A stretch of DNA of 64,000 bases, taken from NCBI RefSeq assembly GCF_045689735.1, contig NZ_CP142685.1, positions 186,001 through 250,000 on the forward strand, written 5' to 3'. The notes below the pieces were generated by a model. The model was not told where the DNA came from, made no database searches, and saw only the letters and a program-made list of their open reading frames with translations. Below, in pieces: positions 33,585 through 41,209 of the stretch. Both the position numbers and the translations under genes were made by a program. Origin of the DNA: Halothiobacillus sp045689735. GTDB taxonomy: Bacteria; Pseudomonadota; Gammaproteobacteria; Halothiobacillales; Halothiobacillaceae. Every line of letters starts with the position of its first letter. The first letter of the stretch is position 1.

Positions 33585-34260
33585 TCCTGTGATTGTCCTG
33601 CAGGCCAACGGTCTGCATCGCACCTATGCCGAGGGTCCGCTGAGCGTGCCGGTGCTCAAGGGTATTGATCTGACCGTGCGCGCCGGGGAGATGCTGGCGA
33701 TTGTCGGCGCTTCCGGTTCGGGAAAATCCACCCTGCTGCAATTGATGGGCGGGCTGGATCGACCCGATCAGGGCGAGGTGCTGCTTGCCGGTGCCGCGTT
33801 TTCGCGCCTGGGGGAAACCGCGCGCGGGCATTGGCGTAATCGGCATCTCGGGTTCGTCTATCAAGCGCATCACCTGCTGCCGGAGTTTTCCGCAGAAGAC
33901 AATGTGGCCATGCCGTTATTGATCCGGGGGGTTGCCCATCGGGCGGCGCGCCAGCAGGCGCAGCAGATTCTGGCGCAGGTGGGGCTGGCGGCGCGGGCAG
34001 CGCATCGTCCGGCGGAATTGTCCGGCGGGGAGCGGCAACGCGTTGCGATTGCCCGGGCGATCGTCACCCGGCCAGCGGTCGTGCTGGCGGATGAGCCGAC
34101 GGGAAATCTCGACAGCCAGAGCAGCGAGGGCGTGTTCGAGGCCATGCAGGCGCTGAATCAGTCGCTGGGCACGGCGATCGTGCTGGTCACCCATGACCGG
34201 CAACTGGCCGCCCGAATGGGGCGCCTGCTCACCATGCGCGATGGTTTGTTGCACGCCTGA
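33577..34260 (+). CDS. lolD: Lipoprotein-releasing ABC transporter ATPase
   Basis: A 227-residue ABC ATPase. Walker A GASGSGKST, Q-loop FVYQAHHLLPEFSAEDNV (with the LolD-type HHLLPEF signature), ABC signature LSGGERQRVAIARA, Walker B VLADEPTGNLD and H-loop VTHD. It drives LolC/E release of lipoproteins at the inner membrane. The ATG at 33577 overlaps the lolC stop by eight bases, so the frame extending 12 codons further upstream is not needed. Confidence 0.95.
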   Translation: MSDPVIVLQANGLHRTYAEGPLSVPVLKGIDLTVRAGEMLAIVGASGSGKSTLLQLMGGLDRPDQGEVLLAGAAFSRLGETARGHWRNRHLGFVYQAHHLLPEFSAEDNVAMPLLIRGVAHRAARQQAQQILAQVGLAARAAHRPAELSGGERQRVAIARAIVTRPAVVLADEPTGNLDSQSSEGVFEAMQALNQSLGTAIVLVTHDRQLAARMGRLLTMRDGLLHA

Positions 34261-34289
34261 TTAACCGAGGGCGACACAGGGCGCAGCGC

Positions 34290-34305
34290 TGGCACGCGGT
34301 TTGCT
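34290..34305 (+). promoter_or_regulatory. Sigma-54 promoter of the pilin gene
   Basis: TGGCAC at 34290-34295 and TTGCT at 34301-34305 are separated by exactly five bases, giving the invariant GG (-24) and GC (-12) with ten bases between. This is an essentially perfect RpoN promoter. It lies 58 bases upstream of the pilin ATG, and type IV pilin genes are classically RpoN- and PilR-dependent. Confidence 0.9.
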
Positions 34306-34362
34306 TTGTCGATGGGTCAGGGAATCTTTCTCTAACACCCATGGATTTTCAGGAGCCGCCCC

Positions 34363-34827
34363 ATGAACACCGTTCGCCACCGCCTTGCCCGCGGGTTTAC
34401 GCTGATCGAGTTGATGATCACCATTGCCATCATCGGCATTTTGGCCGCTATCGCGATGTTCGCGTACCAGGATTACATCATTCGCAGCCAGGTGGCTGAG
34501 GGATTAAGTCTCGTGTCCGGACCACAACTGGCGCTGGCGGAGTGGCAGAGTAGCCACCCGAGCTTTCCCAACAGCGGCAATCCCGGCAATAACACTTCAC
34601 TCGGACTGGCGAGCCCTAGTTCGATTGCGGGTAACTATGTGTCATCGGTGTCGGTAGAAAATGGCGGGGTCATCGATCTCGTCTATGGTAACAAAGCGAA
34701 TACCGCCATCGCCGGTGCGGCTAACAAGTGCGTGCTGAGCCCGATTACCAGCTCGCCCGGTGCGATTCGCTGGCAGGCGGCCTGTGGCTTCCCGGATCGC
34801 TATCTGCCGCAGGCATGGCGGCCGTAA
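34363..34827 (+). CDS. pilA: Type IV pilin (PilA-like major pilin)
   Basis: A 154-residue type IVa pilin precursor. The 11-residue leader ends in glycine, and the prepilin site is G-FTLIELM with the conserved Glu5 of the mature protein, followed by the long hydrophobic helix. A C-terminal cysteine pair (NKCVLSP and AACGFPD) would form the D-region disulfide loop. AGGAG precedes the ATG, a sigma-54 promoter lies upstream and a strong terminator follows, so it is a monocistronic, highly expressed gene. Roles in adhesion, twitching or DNA uptake are expected from the family. Confidence 0.95.
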   Translation: MNTVRHRLARGFTLIELMITIAIIGILAAIAMFAYQDYIIRSQVAEGLSLVSGPQLALAEWQSSHPSFPNSGNPGNNTSLGLASPSSIAGNYVSSVSVENGGVIDLVYGNKANTAIAGAANKCVLSPITSSPGAIRWQAACGFPDRYLPQAWRP

Positions 34828-34849
34828 GGCAGGCATCGACACGGCCTTG

Positions 34850-34876
34850 AAGCCGCCTTCGGGCGGCTTTTTTTTG
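34850..34876 (+). terminator. Rho-independent terminator of the pilin gene
   Basis: AGCCGCC at 34851-34857 pairs with GGCGGCT at 34862-34868 around a stable TTCG loop, followed by eight T residues (34868-34875). It begins 23 bases after the pilin stop codon. Confidence 0.95.
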
Positions 34877-34989
34877 CGTCAGCCTTTGCCCACGGTTGTC
34901 AAAAAATGACGAAAAGGAACCAACCGTTGGGGACAATTTTGACAAAATAAATCGATCGGGAATGAGCTGGGCAGCAACACAGGGGCGTT

Positions 34990-35706
34990 ATGGCAATCCA
35001 TCACGGAAAAAAAGGCGGGTTGTGGCGCTGGTTCTGGCGAATCTTCGTCGTCTTGCTGCTGGCGTTTTTGCTGGTTCAGGGCTGGTTTTTCTGGCAGGTC
35101 TGGCAATTGCGCACAGAGCACCCGACGACCACCGCCTTCATGCGGGAACGGTTGGCGCTGGTGCGTGCCGTGAATCCGCGCGCCGCGCTGCGGCAACAGT
35201 GGGTGGCGTATGACGCCATCGCGCCGGTGTTGAAGCGGGCGGTGGTGGCGTCGGAGGATGACCGCTTCATGCAGCATCACGGCTTCGACTGGACTGGCAT
35301 CCAGGAGGCACTACAGAAAAACTGGGCGGAAGGCGAGTATGCCGCCGGGGGTTCGACCATCAGCCAGCAGTTGGCGCGCAACCTCTTTTTAACGCCGGAT
35401 AAAACCTTGTGGCGCAAGGGCGAGGAGGCGATCATCACCGTCATGCTCGAAGCCACGCTGAGCAAACGCCGCATTCTGGAGTTGTATCTGAATGTCGTGG
35501 AATGGGGCGATTTGCTCTATGGCATCGGGGCGGCCAGTGCGTATTACTTCCACAAACCCGCCTCGGCGCTCTCGTCGAGCGAAGCCGCGCTGTTGGCGGC
35601 GATGTTGCCGAATCCCCGGTTTTATCAGGATAACCTCGGTGCCCGAGGGCTCAACCGCCGTGCATCGAGCATTGCCGCGCGGATGAATCGCTCCGAGATT
35701 CCCTGA
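34990..35706 (+). CDS. mtgA: Monofunctional biosynthetic peptidoglycan transglycosylase
   Basis: A 238-residue GT51 enzyme with one N-terminal membrane anchor (about residues 12-35) and a periplasmic catalytic domain. Motifs in order: EDDRFMQHHGFDW with the catalytic Glu, GGSTISQQLARNLFL, RRKxEE-like LWRKGEEAI, KRRILELYLNVVEWG, and AALLAAMLPNP. It polymerises lipid II into glycan strands without transpeptidation. There is no PBP domain, so it is MtgA rather than a class A PBP. The ATG at 34990 follows a gap with no clear ribosome site. Confidence 0.95.
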   Translation: MAIHHGKKGGLWRWFWRIFVVLLLAFLLVQGWFFWQVWQLRTEHPTTTAFMRERLALVRAVNPRAALRQQWVAYDAIAPVLKRAVVASEDDRFMQHHGFDWTGIQEALQKNWAEGEYAAGGSTISQQLARNLFLTPDKTLWRKGEEAIITVMLEATLSKRRILELYLNVVEWGDLLYGIGAASAYYFHKPASALSSSEAALLAAMLPNPRFYQDNLGARGLNRRASSIAARMNRSEIP

Positions 35707-35738
35707 GCTGGCTGTGCGGCTATCCGCTCGTATGGTCT

Positions 35739-35753
35739 GGCTCATGATGAGCC
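35739..35753. promoter_or_regulatory. Perfect 15-base palindrome upstream of the ParA-like gene
   Basis: GGCTCAT and ATGAGCC at 35739-35745 and 35747-35753 flank a single G. It lies about 90 bases before the ATG of the ParA-like ATPase, and a TATGAT hexamer (35805-35810) follows. It could be an operator, but no regulator is implicated by the sequence. Confidence 0.4.
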
Positions 35754-35840
35754 TGCGGGGAAATTTGTCGAACCCGGGTGGCGGGCTGGCGACGCGGTTT
35801 GGCTTATGATGCGGCCTGACGAACAGAAAAGGCGGACGGG

Positions 35841-36587
35841 ATGGCTCAAATCATTGCGTTGTATTCGATCAAGGGCGGCGTAGGCAAGACGGCCTCGGTC
35901 GTCAATCTGGCGGCCTTGTCGGCGCTGCAAGGGCGAAAAACCTTGCTGTGGGATTTAGACCCCCAGGGCGCAGCCTCCTGGTATTTGCAGGCGGAGCCGG
36001 AAGGGGCGCCGCCGCTGGCTCAACTGCTCAAGGCGAAATCGGTGATGACCGGCCTGCGGTCGAGCCTGCATCGCCATCTCACCGTGTTGCCGGCGGATCA
36101 GCGTTACCACGACATCGAGCATGTGTTGGCCGAGAAAAAAGATGCGGGTTTTCGCATCGCCAAAGTGCTGGATGGCTTGACCGAGCATTTCGACGAAATC
36201 TGGATCGACACCCCGCCGGGCATCACCCTGCTGGGGGACAATGTACTGCGCGCGGCTGATCTCGTCCTGGTGCCGCTGGTGCCGACGCACCTCTCGGAAC
36301 GCACTTGGTTTCAACTCAAGGCGCATCTCGCGGAAGAAAAGATCAAGCCCGGCAAGCTCGCGGCGTTTCTGACCATGGTCGATCGGCGGCGGGCGCTGCA
36401 TCGGGATTTTTTTGCGGATAAAACGCTCGAAATCCCCGAATTGTTGCCGGTGGAAATTCCTTATGCCGCGCTGATCGAGCAAATGGGCGACGAGCAGATG
36501 CCCACGGTATTAAAACATGCGCGCCAGCCGGCGGCACAAGCGTATTTTCAACTCTGGCAGCGTGTGGATGCGCTGCTGCAATCCTGA
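35841..36587 (+). CDS. ParA/MinD-family ATPase (orphan)
   Basis: A 248-residue deviant Walker A ATPase: KGGVGKT at residues 11-17, DLDPQGAASWYL (switch I region), and WIDTPPGITLLGDN (switch II). It resembles ParA-type positioning ATPases, but no parB or parS-like gene neighbours it, and the chromosomal parAB pair is normally by gidAB. Candidate roles are positioning of some other cargo. It is followed 14 bases later by a lipoprotein gene on the same strand, so the pair may be co-transcribed. Function beyond the family is not assigned. Confidence 0.88.
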   Translation: MAQIIALYSIKGGVGKTASVVNLAALSALQGRKTLLWDLDPQGAASWYLQAEPEGAPPLAQLLKAKSVMTGLRSSLHRHLTVLPADQRYHDIEHVLAEKKDAGFRIAKVLDGLTEHFDEIWIDTPPGITLLGDNVLRAADLVLVPLVPTHLSERTWFQLKAHLAEEKIKPGKLAAFLTMVDRRRALHRDFFADKTLEIPELLPVEIPYAALIEQMGDEQMPTVLKHARQPAAQAYFQLWQRVDALLQS

Positions 36588-36601
36588 GGAGTGATCGGCG
36601 G

Positions 36602-37399
36602 ATGAAACGAAAACAACCCGTGATGACTTGGGTCTTTGCTGCCTTGCTCGGAATCGGACTCGGAGGCTGTGCCGCCGATCCGGGGGCGACGGCGGCAGAT
36701 GGCCACACCAGCCAGATCGCACTCGACTGGGCTGGCGGTTATACCGGAGAAATGCCGGCCTCGGGGGCGCAGCCAGCACGCGCGGTGTCCCTGTGGCTAT
36801 CGCCGCGCAACGCTTACCGGCTGGACTTGGGCGATTGGGGCAGCCGGGGTATGCAGTCGTTCACCGGCAAACTAACCTGGCAGGAGGGCAACCGCGTGAA
36901 CCTCGTCGGCGCGCCGCCGGGTCTCGATCATTGGCAGGTGCGTGAAGGTGGCCTGAAAGCCGAAGGCGCCCCGGCGCTCAGCCTGACGCAGGCACCCGCC
37001 TTGGTCGCGGTGCTCGCCTTGCCGAGCAACTGGGTGCTCGAATCCCTGCCGGGCACGGTGTTACCGGCCGGGGGCAAGCCGCCGGAACTGAGTTTCGCCA
37101 TGACGGGGCGGGTGGCCGGTTTTGATGGCTGCAATCGGCTGATGGGCGGGTTCACACAAACCGGCGCGGATGGCCTGAGCTTCCAGCGCCTTGCCGGTAC
37201 GATGATGGCCTGCGTGCAACCGGATGTGCCGGATCGCGCATTCCGCGCCATGCTGGAACGGGTCGCCCACGCCAAGATTCAGGGCGAGCAGTTGAATTTG
37301 CTCGATGCCAAAGGCCAGATGATCGCTCAACTGCGGGCGGTTAGCTCCCAGGCATTGCCATCGCCATCCCTGAAAAACAACGCATCCCGACCCGACTGA
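36602..37399 (+). CDS. NlpE-like / META-domain lipoprotein
   Basis: A 265-residue lipoprotein. Signal peptide with lipobox LGGC (Cys23). The N-terminal half has YTGEMPAS and the strand-rich SLWLSPRNAYRLD typical of NlpE-type barrels, which lie in copper/envelope stress sensors. The C-terminal half is a META/HslJ domain with FDGCNRLMGGF, LAGTMMACVQPD and RAFRAMLERVA. Combined NlpE-N plus META lipoproteins are known, with unclear function in envelope stress or heat-shock tolerance. Its 3' end overlaps the convergent VOC-protein gene by 73 bases. Confidence 0.82.
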   Translation: MKRKQPVMTWVFAALLGIGLGGCAADPGATAADGHTSQIALDWAGGYTGEMPASGAQPARAVSLWLSPRNAYRLDLGDWGSRGMQSFTGKLTWQEGNRVNLVGAPPGLDHWQVREGGLKAEGAPALSLTQAPALVAVLALPSNWVLESLPGTVLPAGGKPPELSFAMTGRVAGFDGCNRLMGGFTQTGADGLSFQRLAGTMMACVQPDVPDRAFRAMLERVAHAKIQGEQLNLLDAKGQMIAQLRAVSSQALPSPSLKNNASRPD

Positions 37400-37704
37400 G
37401 AGCGGGTGAACGACACGCCCAGCGCCTCGAGGGCGGCGGCCATCGGCGCGGTGCTCGCTACGCGCAGGGCGATATGCCGGTCCCGCCCGCCGTGCGTCGG
37501 ACGATTACGAATCGGATCGGGGTTCGGTAATTCCAACAGATGCAGCACGACCGGCCCCAGCGCCAGCCAGGCGCCGGGAAACCCGAGGTCTGGCCGAGGC
37601 AGCGGCGTGGCGCCAAAAACCGCCGTATAAAACGCCGCCGCAGCGGCGGTGTCGGCGACCATCAGGCTGACATGGTCGATGCCGAGGATCGTGGGGCTTG
37701 TCAT
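37327..37704 (-). CDS. VOC (glyoxalase/dioxygenase) superfamily protein
   Basis: A 125-residue single-module VOC protein: IDHVSLMVADTAAAAAFY (first metal-ligand His), HLLELPNPDP, RHIALRVAS (second ligand His), and a C-terminal FFRDGDGNAWEL with a ligand Glu. Family members bind a divalent metal and act on small vicinal-oxygen substrates such as methylglyoxal-thiol adducts; the specific substrate is unknown. The C-terminal coding region overlaps the end of the META lipoprotein gene on the opposite strand. Confidence 0.85.
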   Translation of the reverse strand: MTSPTILGIDHVSLMVADTAAAAAFYTAVFGATPLPRPDLGFPGAWLALGPVVLHLLELPNPDPIRNRPTHGGRDRHIALRVASTAPMAAALEALGVSFTRSQSGRDALFFRDGDGNAWELTARS

Positions 37705-37743
37705 ATACTCACCGCTCTTTGTCCTGGTGAAACCCGGTTACGC

Positions 37744-38949
37744 ATGAACCCCGATCTTACCCGCCTGCACCCTTATCCGTTCGAAAAACTTGCCGCACTC
37801 AAGGCCGGACTCGTGCCCCCGGCCGATCGCACGCCGATCACGCTGTCGATTGGCGAACCGCAGCACGCGCCGCCCGCTGTGGCCGTCGCCGCTCTCAGCG
37901 CTGCCTTGCCGGGACTGGCGAAATATCCGCTGACCAAGGGCGAGCCGGGGCTTCGTGCCGCGATTGCACAGTGGTTGACGCGCCGGTTTGCCTTGTCGCC
38001 CGGTCAAATCGACCCGGAGCGGCACATTCTGCCGGTGGCGGGCACGCGCGAGGCGCTGTTTTCCTTCGCGCAGGCCGTGGTGGCGCGCGCCGAGGCGGGG
38101 GCAGAAAAGCCCTTGGTGCTCATGCCCAACCCGTTCTACCAGATTTACGAAGGCGCGGCCTTGCTGGCGGGCGCTGAGCCTTACTATTACCCCACCACCG
38201 CCGAGCAGGGCTTTTTGCCGGATTTTGCCGCCATTCCCGAAGCAGTTTGGGCGCGGGCGCAGCTCATCTATGTGTGCTCGCCGGGCAACCCGAGCGGCGC
38301 GGTGATCGACCGCGACCGGGCACGCATCCTGTTCGACAAAGCGCGCCAGCATGGGGTGGTGATCGCGGCGGATGAGTGCTACTCAGAAATCTACTTTGAT
38401 GAAGCCAACCCGCCGGTCGGCTTTCTGCAATGGGCGACGGAACTGGGCTTTGGCGATTTTGCCGGGCTGGTGGTGTTTCACTCGCTCTCCAAACGCTCGA
38501 ATCTGCCGGGCTTGCGTTCCGGTTTTGTCGCGGGCGATGCCGCCGTGCTGGCCGCCTACCTCAAATACCGCACCTACCACGGCTGCGCCTTGTCGTTGCC
38601 GGTGCAAGCCGCGAGCATCGCCGCCTGGCACGATGAAACGCATGTGCAGGCCAACCGCGCGCGCTACCGCGAAAAATTCGATGCCGTGCTCGATATTCTG
38701 GCACCGGTTCTGCCCGTTGCCCGACCCGATGCCGGGTTTTACCTGTGGACGCGGGTCGGCGAGGACGAGCGCGCTTTCGTGCAGCACTTGTTCGCCCAGC
38801 AGAATGTCACCATCTTGCCGGGCAGCTTCTTGTCCCGCGAAGTCGATAGGCTCAACCCTGGGCAAGGCTTCGTGCGCATGGCGCTGGTGGCGGAGCTTGA
38901 GGATTGTGTCGAGGCCGCGCGGCGGATTCGTGCGGTGTTGCAGGCATGA
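37744..38949 (+). CDS. dapC: Succinyldiaminopimelate aminotransferase (DapC)
   Basis: A 401-residue fold-type I PLP aminotransferase. Opening MNPDLTRLHPYPFEKL and SIGEPQHAPP are DapC hallmarks. CSPGNPSGAV holds the cofactor-binding Asn, and the PLP lysine lies in HSLSKRSNLPGLRSGF. It converts N-succinyl-2-amino-6-ketopimelate to succinyl-DAP in lysine/peptidoglycan precursor synthesis. The ATG at 37744 is preferred over the long upstream open frame, which overlaps the divergent VOC gene. dapD follows 1.3 kb downstream in the same direction, interrupted by a porin gene. Confidence 0.93.
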   Translation: MNPDLTRLHPYPFEKLAALKAGLVPPADRTPITLSIGEPQHAPPAVAVAALSAALPGLAKYPLTKGEPGLRAAIAQWLTRRFALSPGQIDPERHILPVAGTREALFSFAQAVVARAEAGAEKPLVLMPNPFYQIYEGAALLAGAEPYYYPTTAEQGFLPDFAAIPEAVWARAQLIYVCSPGNPSGAVIDRDRARILFDKARQHGVVIAADECYSEIYFDEANPPVGFLQWATELGFGDFAGLVVFHSLSKRSNLPGLRSGFVAGDAAVLAAYLKYRTYHGCALSLPVQAASIAAWHDETHVQANRARYREKFDAVLDILAPVLPVARPDAGFYLWTRVGEDERAFVQHLFAQQNVTILPGSFLSREVDRLNPGQGFVRMALVAELEDCVEAARRIRAVLQA

Positions 38950-38973
38950 ACGCTGGATGATTGCGGCTGTCAT

Positions 38974-39008
38974 TTTTTGCAAATAAGATTTGTTATCATT
39001 TGCAAAAA
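38974..39008 (+). promoter_or_regulatory. Long inverted repeat with Fur-box-like core before the porin gene
   Basis: Perfect 11-base arms TTTTTGCAAAT (38974-38984) and ATTTGCAAAAA (38998-39008) surround a 13-base centre. Within it, the reverse complement of 38982-39000 agrees with an idealised Fur box (AATGATAATAATTATCATT) at 15 of 19 positions. It lies 22 bases before the porin ATG, in the position of a promoter operator. Iron regulation of the porin is inferred. Confidence 0.5.
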
Positions 39009-39030
39009 TATCATCGGGGAAGGATTTGGC

Positions 39031-40215
39031 ATGCAACATCAGGCAAAGCCGGCGGGCGGTTCCGTGCGCCGCTGGGTGATGCTGCTCGCGCTGGCGGGTT
39101 TGCCGGGCGTGGGCGCGGCGGATACGGTGTCGAACGGCTTTGCCGATCAGGCACCCACGGCGGCCAGCCGCGCCCTGCCGCCCAGCGACGAGTCGATGCC
39201 GGGGATCCACTGGTTTGGGCATTGGGATACGGATGCCCTGCGGAATCTTTCCGGCGGCCGTGCGCGCGGCGGCGCGATCGACAGCGTGGCCGTGGGCGGG
39301 GTAGGGTTGGATGGCGCGCAACTCGGCCTGCCAGACAGCTATTTCAGCGCCTCGCTGATGGCTGTGCGCACCGGGCAAGGAACCGCCCGTCTGCTCGGTA
39401 CGCTGACCGATCCGAGCAATATCGAGGGCAATCAATCCCGTCTGGTGCTCGATACCGCCATCTGGCAGCAGCGGTGGCTGCATCGCCCAGGGTTTGGGCT
39501 GCTGACCCGCGTCGGGGTGTTCGATCTCAGCGGCGAATTCGATACGACCGATAACGCGGCGCAGCTCTTGAACAGCTCGTTTGGCATGGACCCCTCCATG
39601 ACAGGGAATTTCACGCCATCCACCTTTCCTTTGAACGGCAGCGGCGCTGTGGCGGTGCTGGGTTCGGCGGAAGATCCCGATCATGCGCCCTTTGCTTTGA
39701 AGCTCGGCATCAGCCAGGGCGAAGTCGATCAACAAACCCATCCCTTTGCGCAAGGCGTGCTGAACCTGCTCGAAGCGCAATGGCGGCCGAATGAACGCAG
39801 CGCCATCAAATGGGGCGTCTGGCGGCGGCGGTTCTCTGACACACCGGCGTTGTCCGGCAGTTATCTCAGCGCGGAAACCGAGCTCTATCACGCCGGGGTG
39901 CAATCGGTGGAAGGCTTTGTTCGTGGCAGCGTCGCCCGGGGAACGCCGCAAGGGGTGGACGGAACCCGCCGTTATCTCGGTGCGGGCATGAACTGGCAGG
40001 CGCCGTTCATCCAGCGACCGCATGACACCCTCGTGCTGGGCGCGGGGCGATTGCAACAAACGGCCGGCAACGGGCAGGAGCATTTTGTTGAACTGGGCTA
40101 CATCGTCCAGATTACCGACAACATCTACCTCCAGCCCGATCTGCAATACCTGCGGCCTGCCGATGCCAGCCTGCCGGGAACCTGGGTCGGGATTTTGCGC
40201 TTACACATCGAATGA
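39031..40215 (+). CDS. OprB-family porin-like outer-membrane protein
   Basis: A 394-residue exported protein. Signal peptide about residues 1-32 (VMLLALAGLPGVGAA), then a mature chain of alternating short strands with SYFSASLMAVRTGQG, PFALKLGISQGEVDQQ, RAIKWGVWRRRFSD-like and a C-terminal GILRLHIE strand. The IYLQPDLQYLRPA segment near the end is characteristic of carbohydrate-selective OprB-type porins. The ATG at 39031 has GGGGAAGGA upstream. The substrate is unknown; a Fur-like operator suggests an iron-related cue instead of sugar. It interrupts the dapC-dapD neighbourhood. Confidence 0.83.
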   Translation: MQHQAKPAGGSVRRWVMLLALAGLPGVGAADTVSNGFADQAPTAASRALPPSDESMPGIHWFGHWDTDALRNLSGGRARGGAIDSVAVGGVGLDGAQLGLPDSYFSASLMAVRTGQGTARLLGTLTDPSNIEGNQSRLVLDTAIWQQRWLHRPGFGLLTRVGVFDLSGEFDTTDNAAQLLNSSFGMDPSMTGNFTPSTFPLNGSGAVAVLGSAEDPDHAPFALKLGISQGEVDQQTHPFAQGVLNLLEAQWRPNERSAIKWGVWRRRFSDTPALSGSYLSAETELYHAGVQSVEGFVRGSVARGTPQGVDGTRRYLGAGMNWQAPFIQRPHDTLVLGAGRLQQTAGNGQEHFVELGYIVQITDNIYLQPDLQYLRPADASLPGTWVGILRLHIE

Positions 40216-40260
40216 ACTTGCTACAATCGCCGCCTGAATTTTGCCGCACGAGCCCACACC

Positions 40261-41094
40261 ATGACCGATCTCAACAGCCTTAAAACCACCATTGAATCCG
40301 CGTTTGAAGCCCGCGCCAGCCTCACCCCGGCCAATGCCCCGCAGGATGTCCGCGACGCGGTGAACACCGCCCTCAGCCTGCTCGACAACGGCAGCCTGCG
40401 CGTGGCCGAACGCCGGGGCGTGGGCGACTGGGTGGTGAACGAGTGGCTGAAAAAGGCCGTGCTGCTGTCGTTCCGCCTCAATCCGAACGAAGTCGTGCAG
40501 AGCGGGGAACTGCGCTACTTCGATAAAGTGCCGACCAAATTTGCGGATTGGGATCAAGCCCGCTTCGAAGACGCTGGCATCCGCGTGGTGCCCAACGCTG
40601 TGGCGCGGCGCGGCAGCTTCATCGCCAAGGGTGCGGTGCTGATGCCCTCCTATGTCAACATCGGCGCCTATGTCGATGAAGGCACCATGGTCGATACCTG
40701 GGCCACCGTCGGCTCCTGCGCCCAGATTGGCAAAAATGTGCATCTTTCTGGCGGTGTCGGCATCGGCGGCGTGCTCGAACCGCTGCAAGCCGCGCCCACC
40801 ATCATCGAAGACAACTGCTTCATCGGCGCGCGTTCCGAAGTCGTCGAAGGCGTCATCGTCGAAGAAGGCTCCGTCATTTCCATGGGCGTGTACATCGGCC
40901 AATCCACCCGCATCTACGACCGCGAAACCGGCGAAATCCACTATGGCCGCGTCCCGGCGGGCTCCGTCGTCGTCTCTGGCAACCTGCCGTCCAAATGCGG
41001 CAAATACAGCCTGTACTGCGCGGTCATCGTGAAAAAAGTCGATGCGAAAACCCTGAGTAAAGTGGGCATCAACCAACTCCTGCGGGATATTTGA
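40261..41094 (+). CDS. dapD: Tetrahydrodipicolinate N-succinyltransferase (DapD)
   Basis: A 277-residue trimeric left-handed beta-helix acyltransferase of the lysine/DAP pathway. The N-terminal helical domain has FEARASLTPANAPQDV; the hexapeptide-repeat core reads RRGSFIAKGAVLMPSYVNIGAYVDEGTMVDTW in succession, with GSCAQIGKNVHLSGGVGIGGVLEP carrying cofactor-binding residues. It transfers succinyl from succinyl-CoA to THDP, immediately before the DapC step. It starts 45 bases after the porin stop, so it may be co-transcribed with it. Confidence 0.96.
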   Translation: MTDLNSLKTTIESAFEARASLTPANAPQDVRDAVNTALSLLDNGSLRVAERRGVGDWVVNEWLKKAVLLSFRLNPNEVVQSGELRYFDKVPTKFADWDQARFEDAGIRVVPNAVARRGSFIAKGAVLMPSYVNIGAYVDEGTMVDTWATVGSCAQIGKNVHLSGGVGIGGVLEPLQAAPTIIEDNCFIGARSEVVEGVIVEEGSVISMGVYIGQSTRIYDRETGEIHYGRVPAGSVVVSGNLPSKCGKYSLYCAVIVKKVDAKTLSKVGINQLLRDI

Positions 41095-41209
41095 GCGGGC
41101 AAGCGGGGCAACTCACCCGCTGCCCCGTGCCCTGACAGCCTCACCCCATCCCGGTGAGCCGCTTTCGGGGTAATCTATGGCAACCCGCTTCGGCAGACAG
41201 GAAGTCCCC

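Noticed and set aside
41095..41160. Two stem-loops between dapD and the glycosyltransferase that could be terminators.
   Set aside because: Neither is followed by a T run on either strand, so I could not support a rho-independent terminator.
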